DNA from: Micromonospora eburnea | GTDB taxonomy: Bacteria > Actinomycetota > Actinomycetes > Mycobacteriales > Micromonosporaceae | Reading direction: 5' to 3' | Assembly (NCBI RefSeq): GCF_900090225.1 | Contig: NZ_FMHY01000002.1 | Location: 5,270,001-5,334,000 of the forward strand | Length of the DNA stretch: 64,000 nt | Part shown: positions 8,509-16,617 of the stretch, one piece after another | How the letters are laid out: each line of letters starts with the position of its first letter | How positions within the stretch are numbered: position 1 is the first letter of the stretch | Notes under the pieces: generated by a model | The model's input: only the letters and a program-made list of their open reading frames with translations | Databases searched by the model: none | Told to the model about the DNA's origin: nothing | Position numbers and translations under genes: made by a program

Positions 8509-9131
8509 GCCCGCCCCCGCTGCTCGCCGCCGTGGGCCGCCTCGGCGGACGTGGGCTCGACGGACTCCGCCGCCTCGGCGCCGGCCCGGCCGCCGTCGCG
8601 TTGCCGGCCGGTCAGCTCCAGCAGCACGGCCAGGACCACCCCGCACACCAGCGAGCTGTCGGCCAGGTTGAACACCGGCCACACCTGCCCGTACGGGTCG
8701 AAGAGGCTGACCATGTCGACCACGTGGCCGACGAAGTGCCCGGGCGCCCGGAAGATCCGGTCGGTGAGGTTGCCCAGCGCCCCGCCGAGCACCAGCCCGA
8801 GCGAGACGGCCCACGGCAGCGAGCGCAGCCGCAGCGCCATCCAGCCGATCCAGGCGATCACCCCGCAGGTGATCAGCGGGAAGACCCAGGTGTGGCCGGA
8901 CCCGATGCTCCAGGCCGCCCCGCTGTTGCGGGTCAGGGTGAGGTAGACCGCGCCGCCGAGCAGCCGTACCGGGCCCCGGCCGGTGAGCTCCGAGAGCGCG
9001 AGCTGCTTGGTGACCACGTCGGCGACGAGCGAGAACAGGGCGACGCCGAGGAGGATCCCGACCGCCCGACGACGGGGCGTGCCGTGCCCCGACTCGGCGG
9101 TGCCGGACCCGGCGGGCGGTGCTGCGGTCAT
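8505..9131 (-). CDS. lspA: Lipoprotein signal peptidase (signal peptidase II)
   Basis: Aspartyl membrane protease that cleaves prolipoprotein signal peptides before the lipidated cysteine. 208 residues with four membrane helices. The catalytic motifs are visible: NSGAAWSIGSG, GGALGNLTDRIF with the first Asp, and FNLADSSLVCGV with the second. The ATG at 9131 follows GGGGAG at the right distance. The C-terminal tail after the fourth helix is long, hydrophilic and Glu/Ala-rich, as in other actinomycete LspA. Confidence 0.96.
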   Translation of the reverse strand: MTAAPPAGSGTAESGHGTPRRRAVGILLGVALFSLVADVVTKQLALSELTGRGPVRLLGGAVYLTLTRNSGAAWSIGSGHTWVFPLITCGVIAWIGWMALRLRSLPWAVSLGLVLGGALGNLTDRIFRAPGHFVGHVVDMVSLFDPYGQVWPVFNLADSSLVCGVVLAVLLELTGRQRDGGRAGAEAAESVEPTSAEAAHGGEQRGRA

Positions 9132-9199
9132 CTGCTCCCCATCGACGCTCGCGACGGTGACCCTCACCGTCTGGCGGTCAAGCCGCCGGGGAGCGTGCG

Positions 9200-9619
9200 T
9201 CAGCGCCGCTCCTCCAACTGCTTGCAGCTCACGCAGAGGGTGGCCGACGGGAACGCCGCGAGCCGTTCCACCGGGATCGGGTTCCCGCACCGCTCGCACC
9301 AGCCGTACCCACCCTCGTCGAGGCGCTCGAGAGCGCGCTCGACCTGCGTGATCCGTTCTTTGATGCTGTTGGCGAGGGAGATCTCCTGCTCCCGCTCGAA
9401 CGTCTTGGTGCCGGTGTCGGCCTGGTCATCCCCGGCCGAGTCGGTCAGCCGATCGCGCTGCAGCTCGGTGATCTCGCTCAGCGTCTGATCGTACTCGGCA
9501 GTCAGCTCGTCCCGCCGTGCCGCCAGGGCGGCCCGGATCTTCTCGGTCTCCGCCGTGCTGCGGGTGGCCTTCGCCACCGGCTTGCGACCGGCGGTCCTGG
9601 TGTCGACTGGCTTCGCCAT
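9200..9619 (-). CDS. TraR/DksA-family zinc-finger protein
   Basis: 139 residues with a basic N-terminus, a coiled-coil region (about residues 25-100: TAETEKIRAALAARRDELTAEYDQ onward) and a C4 zinc finger CERCGNPIP…CVSC at the end. DksA/TraR proteins insert their coiled coil into the RNA polymerase secondary channel. The conserved acidic tip of E. coli DksA is not obvious, so a classical ppGpp role is unproven; actinobacterial members such as CarD-independent DksA-like proteins vary. ATG chosen after GGGAGCTGACG. A sigma-70-like promoter lies about 125 bases upstream. Confidence 0.88.
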   Translation of the reverse strand: MAKPVDTRTAGRKPVAKATRSTAETEKIRAALAARRDELTAEYDQTLSEITELQRDRLTDSAGDDQADTGTKTFEREQEISLANSIKERITQVERALERLDEGGYGWCERCGNPIPVERLAAFPSATLCVSCKQLEERR

Positions 9620-9743
9620 CGTCAGCTCCCTCGGCCGCGTAGCGCGGCGGTCGGCGGTGCCCGGGCAGGGAAACCGGCACCGGTGTCCCCCATGTACAAA
9701 ACGGGCGCACGGCCACTTGGACCGTGCACTCCGGAGGGTGGCA

Positions 9744-9772
9744 AGAATACGGAACGTACAGGCGTCCGACAA
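9744..9772 (-). promoter_or_regulatory. Sigma-70-type promoter for the DksA-like gene
   Basis: TTGTCG and TATTCT are separated by exactly 17 bases, reading toward the DksA-like start at 9619. This is the best conventional promoter in this gap. Confidence 0.55.
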
Positions 9773-9799
9773 CGTACCGCACCGTAGCGCCGCGATTCA

Positions 9800-9825
9800 G
9801 CCCCAAATAGCCACTAAATTGGGGC
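9800..9825 (-). terminator. Hairpin after the antiporter gene
   Basis: Perfect 7-bp stem GCCCCAA/TTGGGGC with a 12-base AT-rich loop, 18 bases past the antiporter stop. No long U tract follows, so it is a weak terminator candidate. Confidence 0.4.
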
Positions 9826-9843
9826 AAAGGGAACGCTAGCAGA

Positions 9844-11346
9844 TCAAGCGCCCCGATCCTCGCCGTACTCGCCAAACCAACGGGCCAACCGGCCCCGGCG
9901 GCTCACCGCGCGCAGCCGCCGCTCCACCTCGTCCCGCACCTCGGCGGTGGCGACGATGAGCAGGCTGTCCCCGACCTTGAGCCGGGTGCCCGGACCGGGC
10001 ACGAAGCCTGCCCCATCGCGCAGCACGAGGGTCACCGAGGCGCCCACCGGCAGCCGCAGCTCGTCCACGTGCACCCCGCCCAGCCGGGAACCCGGCGGCA
10101 CCTCCACCTGGAGCAGGTCGGCCCGCATCCGTTCCAGCGGGGCCGTCTCGACCCGGATCTCGGTGGCCTCGGCCGGCGCGGTCACCCGGAGCCGGCGGGC
10201 CACCGGAGCCAGCGTCCCCGCCTGGAGCAACGTGAAGATCACCACCAGCACGAAGACCGCGTCGAAGAGCCGGTCCGCCCCGGGCACCCGGGCCGACAGC
10301 GGGATGGTGGCCAGCACGATGGGCACCGCGCCGCGCAGCCCGGCCCAGGACAGGAAGAGCTGCTCGCGCCGGCGGAACCGGAACGGCAGCGCGGAGACCA
10401 CCACCGACAGCGGGCGGGCGAGGAGCACCAGGGCCAGCCCGGTGACCACCGCCGGCAGCACCGCCTCGTCCAGCCGGCCCGGGGAGACCAGCAGACCCAG
10501 CAGGACGAACAGGCCGATCTGGGCCAGCCAGGCCAGCCCGTCGGCGAACCCGAGAATGGCCTGCCGGTGCGGCAGCCGGGCGTTGCCGAGCAGCACGCCC
10601 GCGACGTAGACGGCGAGGAAGCCCGAGGCGTGCAGCACCGCGCCGACCGCGTACGCCAGCACCGTGAAGCCGACCACCGCGATCGGGTAGAGCCCGGCGG
10701 AGGGGAGCGCGGCCCGGCGCAGCGCGTACCGGCCGGCTAGCCCGGTGGCCACCCCGACGGCGGTGCCGACGCCCAACTCGTACCCGACCAGGAGAACCTC
10801 GTACCACCAGGGGTGGGCCGCCACGGCGTCCCGGGACAGCAGCAGCACCAGGATCACCACCGGGGCGTCGTTCATGCCCGACTCGGCCTCCAGGGTGGCC
10901 ACCAGGCGGGGTGGCAGGCGCAGCCGGCGCAGGGTGGCGAAGACGGCCGCCGCGTCGGTGGAGGAGAGCACCGCGCCGTAGAGCAGCGCCAGCCGCCAGT
11001 CCAACCCGAGCAGGAGGTGCACCACGGCCCCGACGACCAGGATGCTGACCAGCACGCCGATCGTGGAGAGCGCGGTGGCCATCCCGAGCACCGGGCGCAG
11101 GGTGCTCCACCGCGCGCTCAGACCGCCCTCGGCGATGATCACGATGAGGGCGCAGAACCCGAGCATCCGGGTCAGCTCCACGTCGTGGAACCGGATGCCC
11201 AGCCCGGCCTCGCCGATCCCGACCCCGAGCGCGAGGTAGACCAGCAGGCTCGGCACGCCGAGCCGGGTGGAGAAGCGCACCGCCCCCACCGCGACCAGCA
11301 GCACCGCCGCGCCGAGCAGCAGCGCGAGATCGAGCCCGGGGGTCAT
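9844..11346 (-). CDS. Potassium/proton (CPA1-type) antiporter with RCK C-domain
   Basis: 500 residues. About 12-13 membrane helices occupy residues 1-390, with the SSTDAAAVFATL segment and ESGMNDAPVVILV, the acidic ion-binding motif of CPA antiporters, and WAGLRGAVPIVLA. The cytoplasmic C-terminus contains a TrkA-C/RCK-like domain (LLQVEVPPGSRLGGVHVDELRLPVGASVTLV). This layout matches the NhaP2/CvrA K+/H+ antiporter family. ATG at 11346 begins the first helix directly. A nine-codon micro-ORF links it to the upstream DUF167 gene. Confidence 0.9.
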   Translation of the reverse strand: MTPGLDLALLLGAAVLLVAVGAVRFSTRLGVPSLLVYLALGVGIGEAGLGIRFHDVELTRMLGFCALIVIIAEGGLSARWSTLRPVLGMATALSTIGVLVSILVVGAVVHLLLGLDWRLALLYGAVLSSTDAAAVFATLRRLRLPPRLVATLEAESGMNDAPVVILVLLLSRDAVAAHPWWYEVLLVGYELGVGTAVGVATGLAGRYALRRAALPSAGLYPIAVVGFTVLAYAVGAVLHASGFLAVYVAGVLLGNARLPHRQAILGFADGLAWLAQIGLFVLLGLLVSPGRLDEAVLPAVVTGLALVLLARPLSVVVSALPFRFRRREQLFLSWAGLRGAVPIVLATIPLSARVPGADRLFDAVFVLVVIFTLLQAGTLAPVARRLRVTAPAEATEIRVETAPLERMRADLLQVEVPPGSRLGGVHVDELRLPVGASVTLVLRDGAGFVPGPGTRLKVGDSLLIVATAEVRDEVERRLRAVSRRGRLARWFGEYGEDRGA

Positions 11347-11372
11347 CCGCGGCCGGCCCGGGCAGTCCTCAC
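11343..11372 (-). other. Putative bridging micro-ORF between DUF167 gene and antiporter (9 codons)
   Basis: GTG overlapping the DUF167 TGA opens VRTARAGRG and ends in TGA overlapping the antiporter ATG. It fills the 22-base gap exactly. Confidence 0.4.
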
Positions 11373-11677
11373 TCGGCCGACCCGTCCCGCAGTCGGCGCA
11401 GCACCTCGGGCAACCCGGCGGCCGGGCGCTCGACCAGGAAGAGCTTGTCCCTGCTGGCCGCACCGGCCCGCAGGGAGACCACCGCCGGCCGGACACCGAG
11501 GGCGTCGGCGAGGGCCCGCCGGGCCGCCTCGGTGGCGCGACCGTCCACGGCGGGAGCGGTCACGGCGATGACCAGGGCCGGCCCGTGCGGGCCGTCGTGT
11601 CGTCCGCCGACCCGGGCCCGGGATACGCCGGGCTTCACCCGGACCGCGATGGTGAGCGAGTCGTCCACGGTACCCAT
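11369..11677 (-). CDS. DUF167 (YggU-like) family protein
   Basis: 102-residue protein with the DUF167 pattern: LTIAVRVKPGVSRARVGG, VIAVTAPAVDGRATEAARRALADALGV, VSLRAGAASRDKLFLVE. The fold is known from structural genomics and the function is not. ATG chosen because the family begins within a few residues of the first strand. It starts two bases after the upstream membrane-protein gene ends and leads into the antiporter. Confidence 0.9.
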   Translation of the reverse strand: MGTVDDSLTIAVRVKPGVSRARVGGRHDGPHGPALVIAVTAPAVDGRATEAARRALADALGVRPAVVSLRAGAASRDKLFLVERPAAGLPEVLRRLRDGSAE

Positions 11678-11679
11678 GA

Positions 11680-12351
11680 TCAACCAGGCTCGGCGTCGGC
11701 GAGCAGGACGGTGGCGGGAGCGCAGCCGGCGCACGGGGTGAAGCCGAGCTCCACCGCCTCGGCGACCGGCAACGCCTCGTCGTCCCGGTCCAACAGGTGG
11801 AGACATCCGCGCAGATGGAACCGGGGGCGGCCGTCGACCACCCGGACCGGGTCGTCGAGCCGGGCCAGCCGGTCGAGGTCGGCCGGCGACACGTGCTGCG
11901 CGGGCGGCTCGTCGTCCAGCGGGTCTCCGCCGGCCGGCGAGGTGGGCGTCGGATCGTCACCGACGCCGTCGGACGGCTCCCGCTGGCCGGGCCGGGCGTG
12001 CCCGTCGGCGGTCGGCGGCTCGCTCGGGTCGGCCACCGGGGGGCCGGGCGGTTGCCGCCACCCGTCCCCACCGGCAACGACCGTCGACGGGATGTGCTGA
12101 ACCGGGATCTCCGGCTCGCCGGGCCGGGCCCCGTACGGGGTGCCGGCCGGTTCGGTCCGGATGCGGGGGCCGTTCGTCCGGTCCGCCGTGGCCCGGTTGG
12201 CGGCCGCCTGGCGGGCGCCCGCGACGAGGGCGACGGCGGCCAGCAGGCTGGCCGCGATGGAGGTGGTCAACAGCGGGCTGGACCCGTTGGCCAACCCGAC
12301 CACCAGGAGCACGACCGCGACGAGGATGAGCAGGACACTGGCGAATATCAC
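11680..12351 (-). CDS. Membrane-anchored protein with C-terminal cysteine motif
   Basis: 223 residues. Two N-terminal hydrophobic helices (VLLILVAVVLLVVGLANG and LLTTSIAASLLAAVALVAGA) are followed by a long Pro/Gly/Asp-rich linker and a C-terminal segment with FHLRGCLHLLDRD and ELGFTPCAGCAP. The His/Cys spacing resembles the zinc-binding part of Ada-like domains (CxnALGxxPCxxC), which is an analogy rather than a proven match. GTG start. It follows wag31 by 73 bases on the same strand. Confidence 0.75.
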   Translation of the reverse strand: MIFASVLLILVAVVLLVVGLANGSSPLLTTSIAASLLAAVALVAGARQAAANRATADRTNGPRIRTEPAGTPYGARPGEPEIPVQHIPSTVVAGGDGWRQPPGPPVADPSEPPTADGHARPGQREPSDGVGDDPTPTSPAGGDPLDDEPPAQHVSPADLDRLARLDDPVRVVDGRPRFHLRGCLHLLDRDDEALPVAEAVELGFTPCAGCAPATVLLADAEPG

Positions 12352-12424
12352 GACTCACCCCCGCCGCGTCGTGTCGGTCTACGCAGTCGGCGCGGCCGTC
12401 AACCGACGGCCGCCGACGGCGGGA

Positions 12425-13231
12425 TCAGCGGCCGGACTCGAGCGAGCCGGCGCGACCGCCACCGTAGGAGCCGGCCAGGCCGGCGGTGGCGAGACCGTTG
12501 CTGCCCCCGGCGGCACGGCTGCCCTCGGCGCGGTTGATCTCGGCGTCGAGGCCCTGGCCGCGACCGTCGAGGTCACGCAGCTGGCTCTCCAGGTACGCCT
12601 TGAGGCGGGTGCGGTACTCGCGCTCGAACTGCTTGAGCTCCTCGATGTGCTTCTGCAGCGCGGTGCGCTTGGCGTCCAGGCCGCCCATGGCCTCCTGGTG
12701 CCGCTGGCGGGCGTCCCGCTCGAGGGCGTCGGCCTTGGCGCGAGCCTCCCGGGTGACCTCCTCGGCCTTGGTACGCGCCTCGGAGAGCAGCTGGTCGGCC
12801 TCGCGGCGGGCGTCCGAGAGGTGGTCGTCGGCGGTGCGCTGGGCCATCATCAGCACCCGCAGCGCCTGCTGCTCGCCGTCGGCGGCGGAGGCGGCCGGGC
12901 CGCCCTGGGCGCGGACCTGCTCCAGCTCGGCCTGCATCGCCCGGGCCGCCTGCTCGGCGGCCGCCTTGTCCCGCTGCACCCGGTCGAGCTGGGCCTTGAC
13001 GTCGTTGAGCTCCGCCGCGAGCCGGGCGTCGCCGCCGGGGCCGGCGGGTGCGCCGCCCCGACCGCCGCGCTCCACCTGGGCGCGCAGCTCGTTGTTCTCC
13101 TCGATCAGACGGGCGAGCTCGCGCTCGACCTCGTCCAGGAAGGCGTCGACCTCCTCCTCGTCATACCCCCGCTTACCGATCGGCGGCTTTTTGAAGGCGA
13201 CGTTGTGGACGTCGGCCGGGGTCAGCGGCAT
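12425..13231 (-). CDS. wag31: DivIVA/Wag31 polar growth protein
   Basis: 268 residues. The N-terminal DivIVA domain is clear: MPLTPADVHNVAFKKPPIGKRGYDEEEVDAFLDEVERELARL, with residues that target negatively curved membrane. Two coiled-coil regions follow (residues 55-110 and about 125-235), separated by a Gly-rich linker. In actinomycetes Wag31/DivIVA marks poles and recruits wall synthesis. The last 25 residues are Gly/Ser-rich. It ends the ftsZ-yggS-sepF-yggT-wag31 order typical of Gram-positive dcw clusters. Confidence 0.97.
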   Translation of the reverse strand: MPLTPADVHNVAFKKPPIGKRGYDEEEVDAFLDEVERELARLIEENNELRAQVERGGRGGAPAGPGGDARLAAELNDVKAQLDRVQRDKAAAEQAARAMQAELEQVRAQGGPAASAADGEQQALRVLMMAQRTADDHLSDARREADQLLSEARTKAEEVTREARAKADALERDARQRHQEAMGGLDAKRTALQKHIEELKQFEREYRTRLKAYLESQLRDLDGRGQGLDAEINRAEGSRAAGGSNGLATAGLAGSYGGGRAGSLESGR

Positions 13232-13272
13232 CGAAACTCCTCGGGTCAGTTGCGGCCGCGAAAGCGCGCTGG

Positions 13273-13578
13273 TCAGGCAAAAGCCAGGAACAGCCGCCTA
13301 AACACGAGCTCCATCAGCACGAACAGGATAACCAGGAGCACAAGCGAGGCCAGGTCGATGCTCACGGTACCAATTCGCAGTGGTGGGATCACCCGCCTCA
13401 ACGCGCGTAGGGGCGGATCAGTGACGCTCCACACCAATTCCAGTCCTGCGGAAGCGCCCCGACCGGGTTGCCAGCGACGACCGTAGGCCAGCACGGCGCT
13501 GAGGACAAAACGGGCCAAAAGCACGAGCAGGAAGAGGTAGGCGAGCAGGTAGAGCACCTGGAACAGGATCGACAACAC
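13273..13578 (-). CDS. yggT: YggT family membrane protein
   Basis: 101 residues with two hydrophobic segments (LFQVLYLLAYLFLLVLLARFVLS and IDLASLVLLVILFVLMELVF) and the YggT signature region around DPPLRALRRVIPPLRIG. The homologues are linked to osmotic tolerance and to division-septum organisation. GTG start. It sits 28 bases after sepF and 41 before wag31. Confidence 0.93.
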   Translation of the reverse strand: MLSILFQVLYLLAYLFLLVLLARFVLSAVLAYGRRWQPGRGASAGLELVWSVTDPPLRALRRVIPPLRIGTVSIDLASLVLLVILFVLMELVFRRLFLAFA

Positions 13579-13606
13579 GGCAGGCGACGTCCCTCGGTCG
13601 AGCGGG

Positions 13607-14308
13607 CTAGCTCAGGCTGAAAAAGCCGCCCTCGGCGATCTTGGCCTTGTCCTCCGCGGTGACCTGCACGTTCGCCGGTGAGAGCAGGAACACCCGGTTG
13701 GTCACGCGCTCGATCGTACCGCGCAGCCCGAAGGCGAGCCCGGCGGCGAAGTCCACCAACCGGCGGGCGTCCGCCTCGTCCATCTCGGTGAGGTTGATGA
13801 TCACCGGCACGCCGTCCCGGAAGTGCTCACCGATGGTGCGCGCCTCACGATAGGTGGTCGGGTGCAGCGTGGTGATCTGATAGCGCTGCTCCTCCTCGGC
13901 CACCACCGCCCGCTCCCGTGACTGCACCTGCGGCGCGAGGGCGAGATTGTCCCGGGTGTGGTACGTCAGCGCGCCGGAGGTCTCGCCGGCCCCGGAACGG
14001 GTGATGGAGCGGACACTGGACCGCTCGGTCCGCTCCGGACGCTCGCGCTCCACCTCGGCCCGCTCGGTGTCCACGGCGCGGCTCGTGGCGCGCTCGGACA
14101 GCCGGCCGCGCTCGCCGACGCGGGAACGGCTCACCGGCGGCTCCTCGGACTCCTCGTCCTCGTCGTCGGCGAACTCCTCCGAGTACCGGCTCGACCGGTA
14201 GCGCGAGTCCCGGTAGCCACCCTTGTCGTAGCCACCGTCCTCGTACGCCCGGTCGTCGTCCTCCTCGACGAGCCCGAGCCAGACCCCCGCCTTGCGCAGT
14301 GCACCCAT
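13607..14308 (-). CDS. sepF: Cell division protein SepF
   Basis: Membrane-binding FtsZ tether. 233 residues: the N-terminal amphipathic helix MGALRKAGVWLGLVEEDD, an acidic/Arg/Tyr-rich linker with RYRSSRYS, then the SepF domain (ITTLHPTTYREARTIGEHFRDGVPVIINLTEMDEADARRLVDFAAGL through GGFFSLS). ATG at 14308 is used because it starts the amphipathic helix; an earlier in-frame ATG at 14338 would displace it. In actinobacteria, which lack FtsA, SepF anchors FtsZ through its C-terminal peptide. Confidence 0.96.
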   Translation of the reverse strand: MGALRKAGVWLGLVEEDDDRAYEDGGYDKGGYRDSRYRSSRYSEEFADDEDEESEEPPVSRSRVGERGRLSERATSRAVDTERAEVERERPERTERSSVRSITRSGAGETSGALTYHTRDNLALAPQVQSRERAVVAEEEQRYQITTLHPTTYREARTIGEHFRDGVPVIINLTEMDEADARRLVDFAAGLAFGLRGTIERVTNRVFLLSPANVQVTAEDKAKIAEGGFFSLS

Positions 14309-14500
14309 CCCCGCGCCCTTCCGTCCGCCGTGCGGCACGCGCCCCCGTGCCGTGTCGCTTGATCACGAGTGGACAACATGCCCACCGGACCGGATCGGCA
14401 ATCCCCGGCGAGCGGTTCGCGGTCCGCTCACCACGGCCCCCGGGCTGCGGGAACGCCGCTCCTAACCACACTGATGTAATTTGCTTCTCTCGCGGCCAGG

Positions 14501-15250
14501 CTACCGCAGCGTGGGACGCATTCCGAGCAACGCGCTCCCGACGCGGACATGTGTCGCGCCGTACCCGATCGCAGTCTCCAGGTCGCCGCTCATCCCGGCC
14601 GAGAGCACGGTCGCCTCCGGATGCCGGTCGCGGAACCGCTGCGCCACCGCCGCCAGCCGGGCGAACGCGCGTTCCGGCTCCCAACCCAACGGAGCCACCG
14701 CCATCAGCCCGCCCAGCCGCAGGGCCTCGGCGCCGGCGACCGCCTCGGCCACCGGGTCGAGCCCCCGATCGGGATCCGCCGAGTCCGGCAGCGCCCCGCC
14801 CCGGGCCGGGTCGCCGTCGATGCTCACCTGCACCAGCACCTCCAGCGGCCGGTCCCGGCCGGCCGCCGCGGCGGCGGCGTCGAGCGCGGCGGCGAGCCGC
14901 GCGCTGTCGACCGACTGGACGACGTCGGCGTACCGGACCACCGACCGGCACTTGTTGCGCTGCAGTTGGCCGATGAAGTGCCAGCGCGGCGTGACCCCGG
15001 CCGCCGCCACCTCGGCCGCCTTCGGCGCCGCCTCCTGGTCGCGGTTCTCCCCCACGTCGGTCACCCCGAGCCCGGCGAGGGCCACCACGTCGCCGGCCGG
15101 GTACGTCTTGGTCACCGCGACCAGGGTCACCGCGCCACGGTCCCGGCCGGCGGCCGCACAGGCGTCGGCGATCCGCGTACGTATCCGGGCGAGCCCGGCC
15201 GCTAGCTCGGCGCGACGGTCGGGTCGCACCGGGGCAGGTGTGTCGGTCAT
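14501..15250 (-). CDS. yggS: PLP homeostasis protein, YggS/PLPBP family
   Basis: 249 residues, alanine-racemase-type N-terminal barrel without a second domain. VTLVAVTKTYPAGDVVAL carries the PLP lysine, followed by GENRDQEAAPKA, WHFIGQLQRNKCRSVV, VLVQVSIDGDPARGG, LSAGMSGDLETAIGYGATHVRVGSALLG. It binds PLP without catalysing a known reaction. It starts nine bases after ftsZ; the ylmD/pgeF gene that often separates them is absent. Confidence 0.94.
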   Translation of the reverse strand: MTDTPAPVRPDRRAELAAGLARIRTRIADACAAAGRDRGAVTLVAVTKTYPAGDVVALAGLGVTDVGENRDQEAAPKAAEVAAAGVTPRWHFIGQLQRNKCRSVVRYADVVQSVDSARLAAALDAAAAAAGRDRPLEVLVQVSIDGDPARGGALPDSADPDRGLDPVAEAVAGAEALRLGGLMAVAPLGWEPERAFARLAAVAQRFRDRHPEATVLSAGMSGDLETAIGYGATHVRVGSALLGMRPTLR

Positions 15251-15259
15251 CGGTGCGAC

Positions 15260-16375
15260 TCAGGACCCGTTCTTGAGGAAGTCGGGCACGTCGACGTCGT
15301 CGAAGAGCACCCGACGCGGCGACTGCTGCGGGGCGGCCATGGTGGTCGGCGGCGTGACCGGCGTGCTCGGCTGGGCCGGCTGGTTCTGGTTGGTCTTGCG
15401 GCCCGGCTCGACCGCCTTGTACGCGGGCGCGCCCCCGTCGAAGCCCGCCGCGATCACGGTCACCCGCACCTCGTCGCCGAGCGCGTCGTCGATGACCGCG
15501 CCGAAGATGATGTTCGCGTCCGGGTGGGCCGCGTCGGTGACCAGCTGCGCGGCGTCGTTGATCTCGAACAGGCCCAGGTCGGAGCCGCCGGCGATGGAGA
15601 GCAGCACGCCGCGCGCGCCGTCCATGCTCTGCTCCAGCAGCGGGCTGGAGATGGCCGCCTCGGCCGCCTCCACGGCGCGGTTCTCGCCCCGGGCGCTGCC
15701 GATACCCATCAGCGCGCTGCCGGCACCGCTCATCACGCTCTTGACGTCGGCGAAGTCCAGGTTGATCAGACCCGGGGTGGTGATCAGATCGGTGATGCCC
15801 TGGACACCGGAGAGGAGCACCTGGTCGGCGGTACGGAAGGCGTCCATCATGGAGATGTTGCGGTCGCCGAGGGCGAGCAGCCGGTCGTTCGGGATGACGA
15901 TGAGCGTGTCGCACTGGTTGCGCAGCTCCTCGATGCCCGCCTCGGCCTGCACCTGGCGGCGCTTGCCCTCGAACGAGAACGGCCGGGTGACCACGCCGAT
16001 GGTGAGCGCGCCGAGCTTGCGGGCGATGTTCGCCACCACCGGCGCGCCGCCGGTGCCGGTGCCGCCGCCCTCGCCGCAGGTCACGAAGACCATGTCGGCG
16101 CCCTTGAGCACCTCCTCGATCTCGTCGCGGTGGTCCTCGGCGGCGTTCTTGCCGACGTCCGGATTCGCGCCGGCGCCCAGCCCCCGGGTCAGCTCACGGC
16201 CGACGTCGAGCTTGACGTCGGCGTCGCTCATCAGCAGCGCCTGGGCGTCGGTGTTGATCGCGATGAACTCGACGCCCTTGAGCCCAACCTCGATCATCCG
16301 GTTGACGGCGTTGACGCCGCCGCCCCCGATGCCGACGACCTTGATGACCGCCAGGTAGTTGTGCGGAGGTGTCAT
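15260..16375 (-). CDS. ftsZ: Cell division tubulin FtsZ
   Basis: GTPase that forms the Z ring. 371 residues. The GTP-binding motifs are GIGGGGVNAVNRMIE, the tubulin signature GGGTGTGGAPVVA, and the catalytic T7 loop NLDFADVKSVM. The C-terminal peptide VDVPDFLKNGS, which binds SepF and other partners, is present after a shortish linker. ATG at 16375 follows GGAAAGGACCGGAG. A TTGACA promoter lies about 130 bases upstream in the ftsQ-ftsZ gap, so ftsZ can be expressed separately from the upstream dcw genes. Confidence 0.98.
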   Translation of the reverse strand: MTPPHNYLAVIKVVGIGGGGVNAVNRMIEVGLKGVEFIAINTDAQALLMSDADVKLDVGRELTRGLGAGANPDVGKNAAEDHRDEIEEVLKGADMVFVTCGEGGGTGTGGAPVVANIARKLGALTIGVVTRPFSFEGKRRQVQAEAGIEELRNQCDTLIVIPNDRLLALGDRNISMMDAFRTADQVLLSGVQGITDLITTPGLINLDFADVKSVMSGAGSALMGIGSARGENRAVEAAEAAISSPLLEQSMDGARGVLLSIAGGSDLGLFEINDAAQLVTDAAHPDANIIFGAVIDDALGDEVRVTVIAAGFDGGAPAYKAVEPGRKTNQNQPAQPSTPVTPPTTMAAPQQSPRRVLFDDVDVPDFLKNGS

Positions 16376-16482
16376 CTCCGGTCCTTTCCCTTCGAGATTG
16401 GCATGGGCCGACCCCACACGGCTTGGCCGGACCAGCGGTGGAGCATTGCTTGCCCGACGAGGTCGACGACCGAAACCCTCAC

Positions 16483-16511
16483 CCTCTACTAGAGGCTTAG
16501 AGCTATGTCAA
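16483..16511 (-). promoter_or_regulatory. ftsZ promoter with palindrome over the -10 region
   Basis: TTGACA (16506-16511, minus strand) is followed after 17 bases by TAGAGG. The -10 region overlaps a perfect interrupted palindrome CCTCTA-C-TAGAGG (16483-16495). The whole ftsQ-ftsZ gap is 242 bases. The palindrome may be an operator. Confidence 0.55.
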
Positions 16512-16617
16512 CCACTGATCTCTTCCGGGCAACGTATGCGCCGCTGCGCGATGAGCCAAGGACCTTTTCGGCGTGTCGCCGGCCGGAGCGGGGTGGCTCA
16601 CTTTCCTGATCGGCGGA

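Noticed and set aside
9773..9843. Small RNA gene or tRNA in the gap before the antiporter
   Set aside because: No cloverleaf or conserved tRNA loops; only a short hairpin is present.
13845..15914. Very long minus-strand open frame across sepF, yggS and ftsZ
   Set aside because: High-GC shadow of three clear genes; composition is Arg/Gly-rich without any motif.
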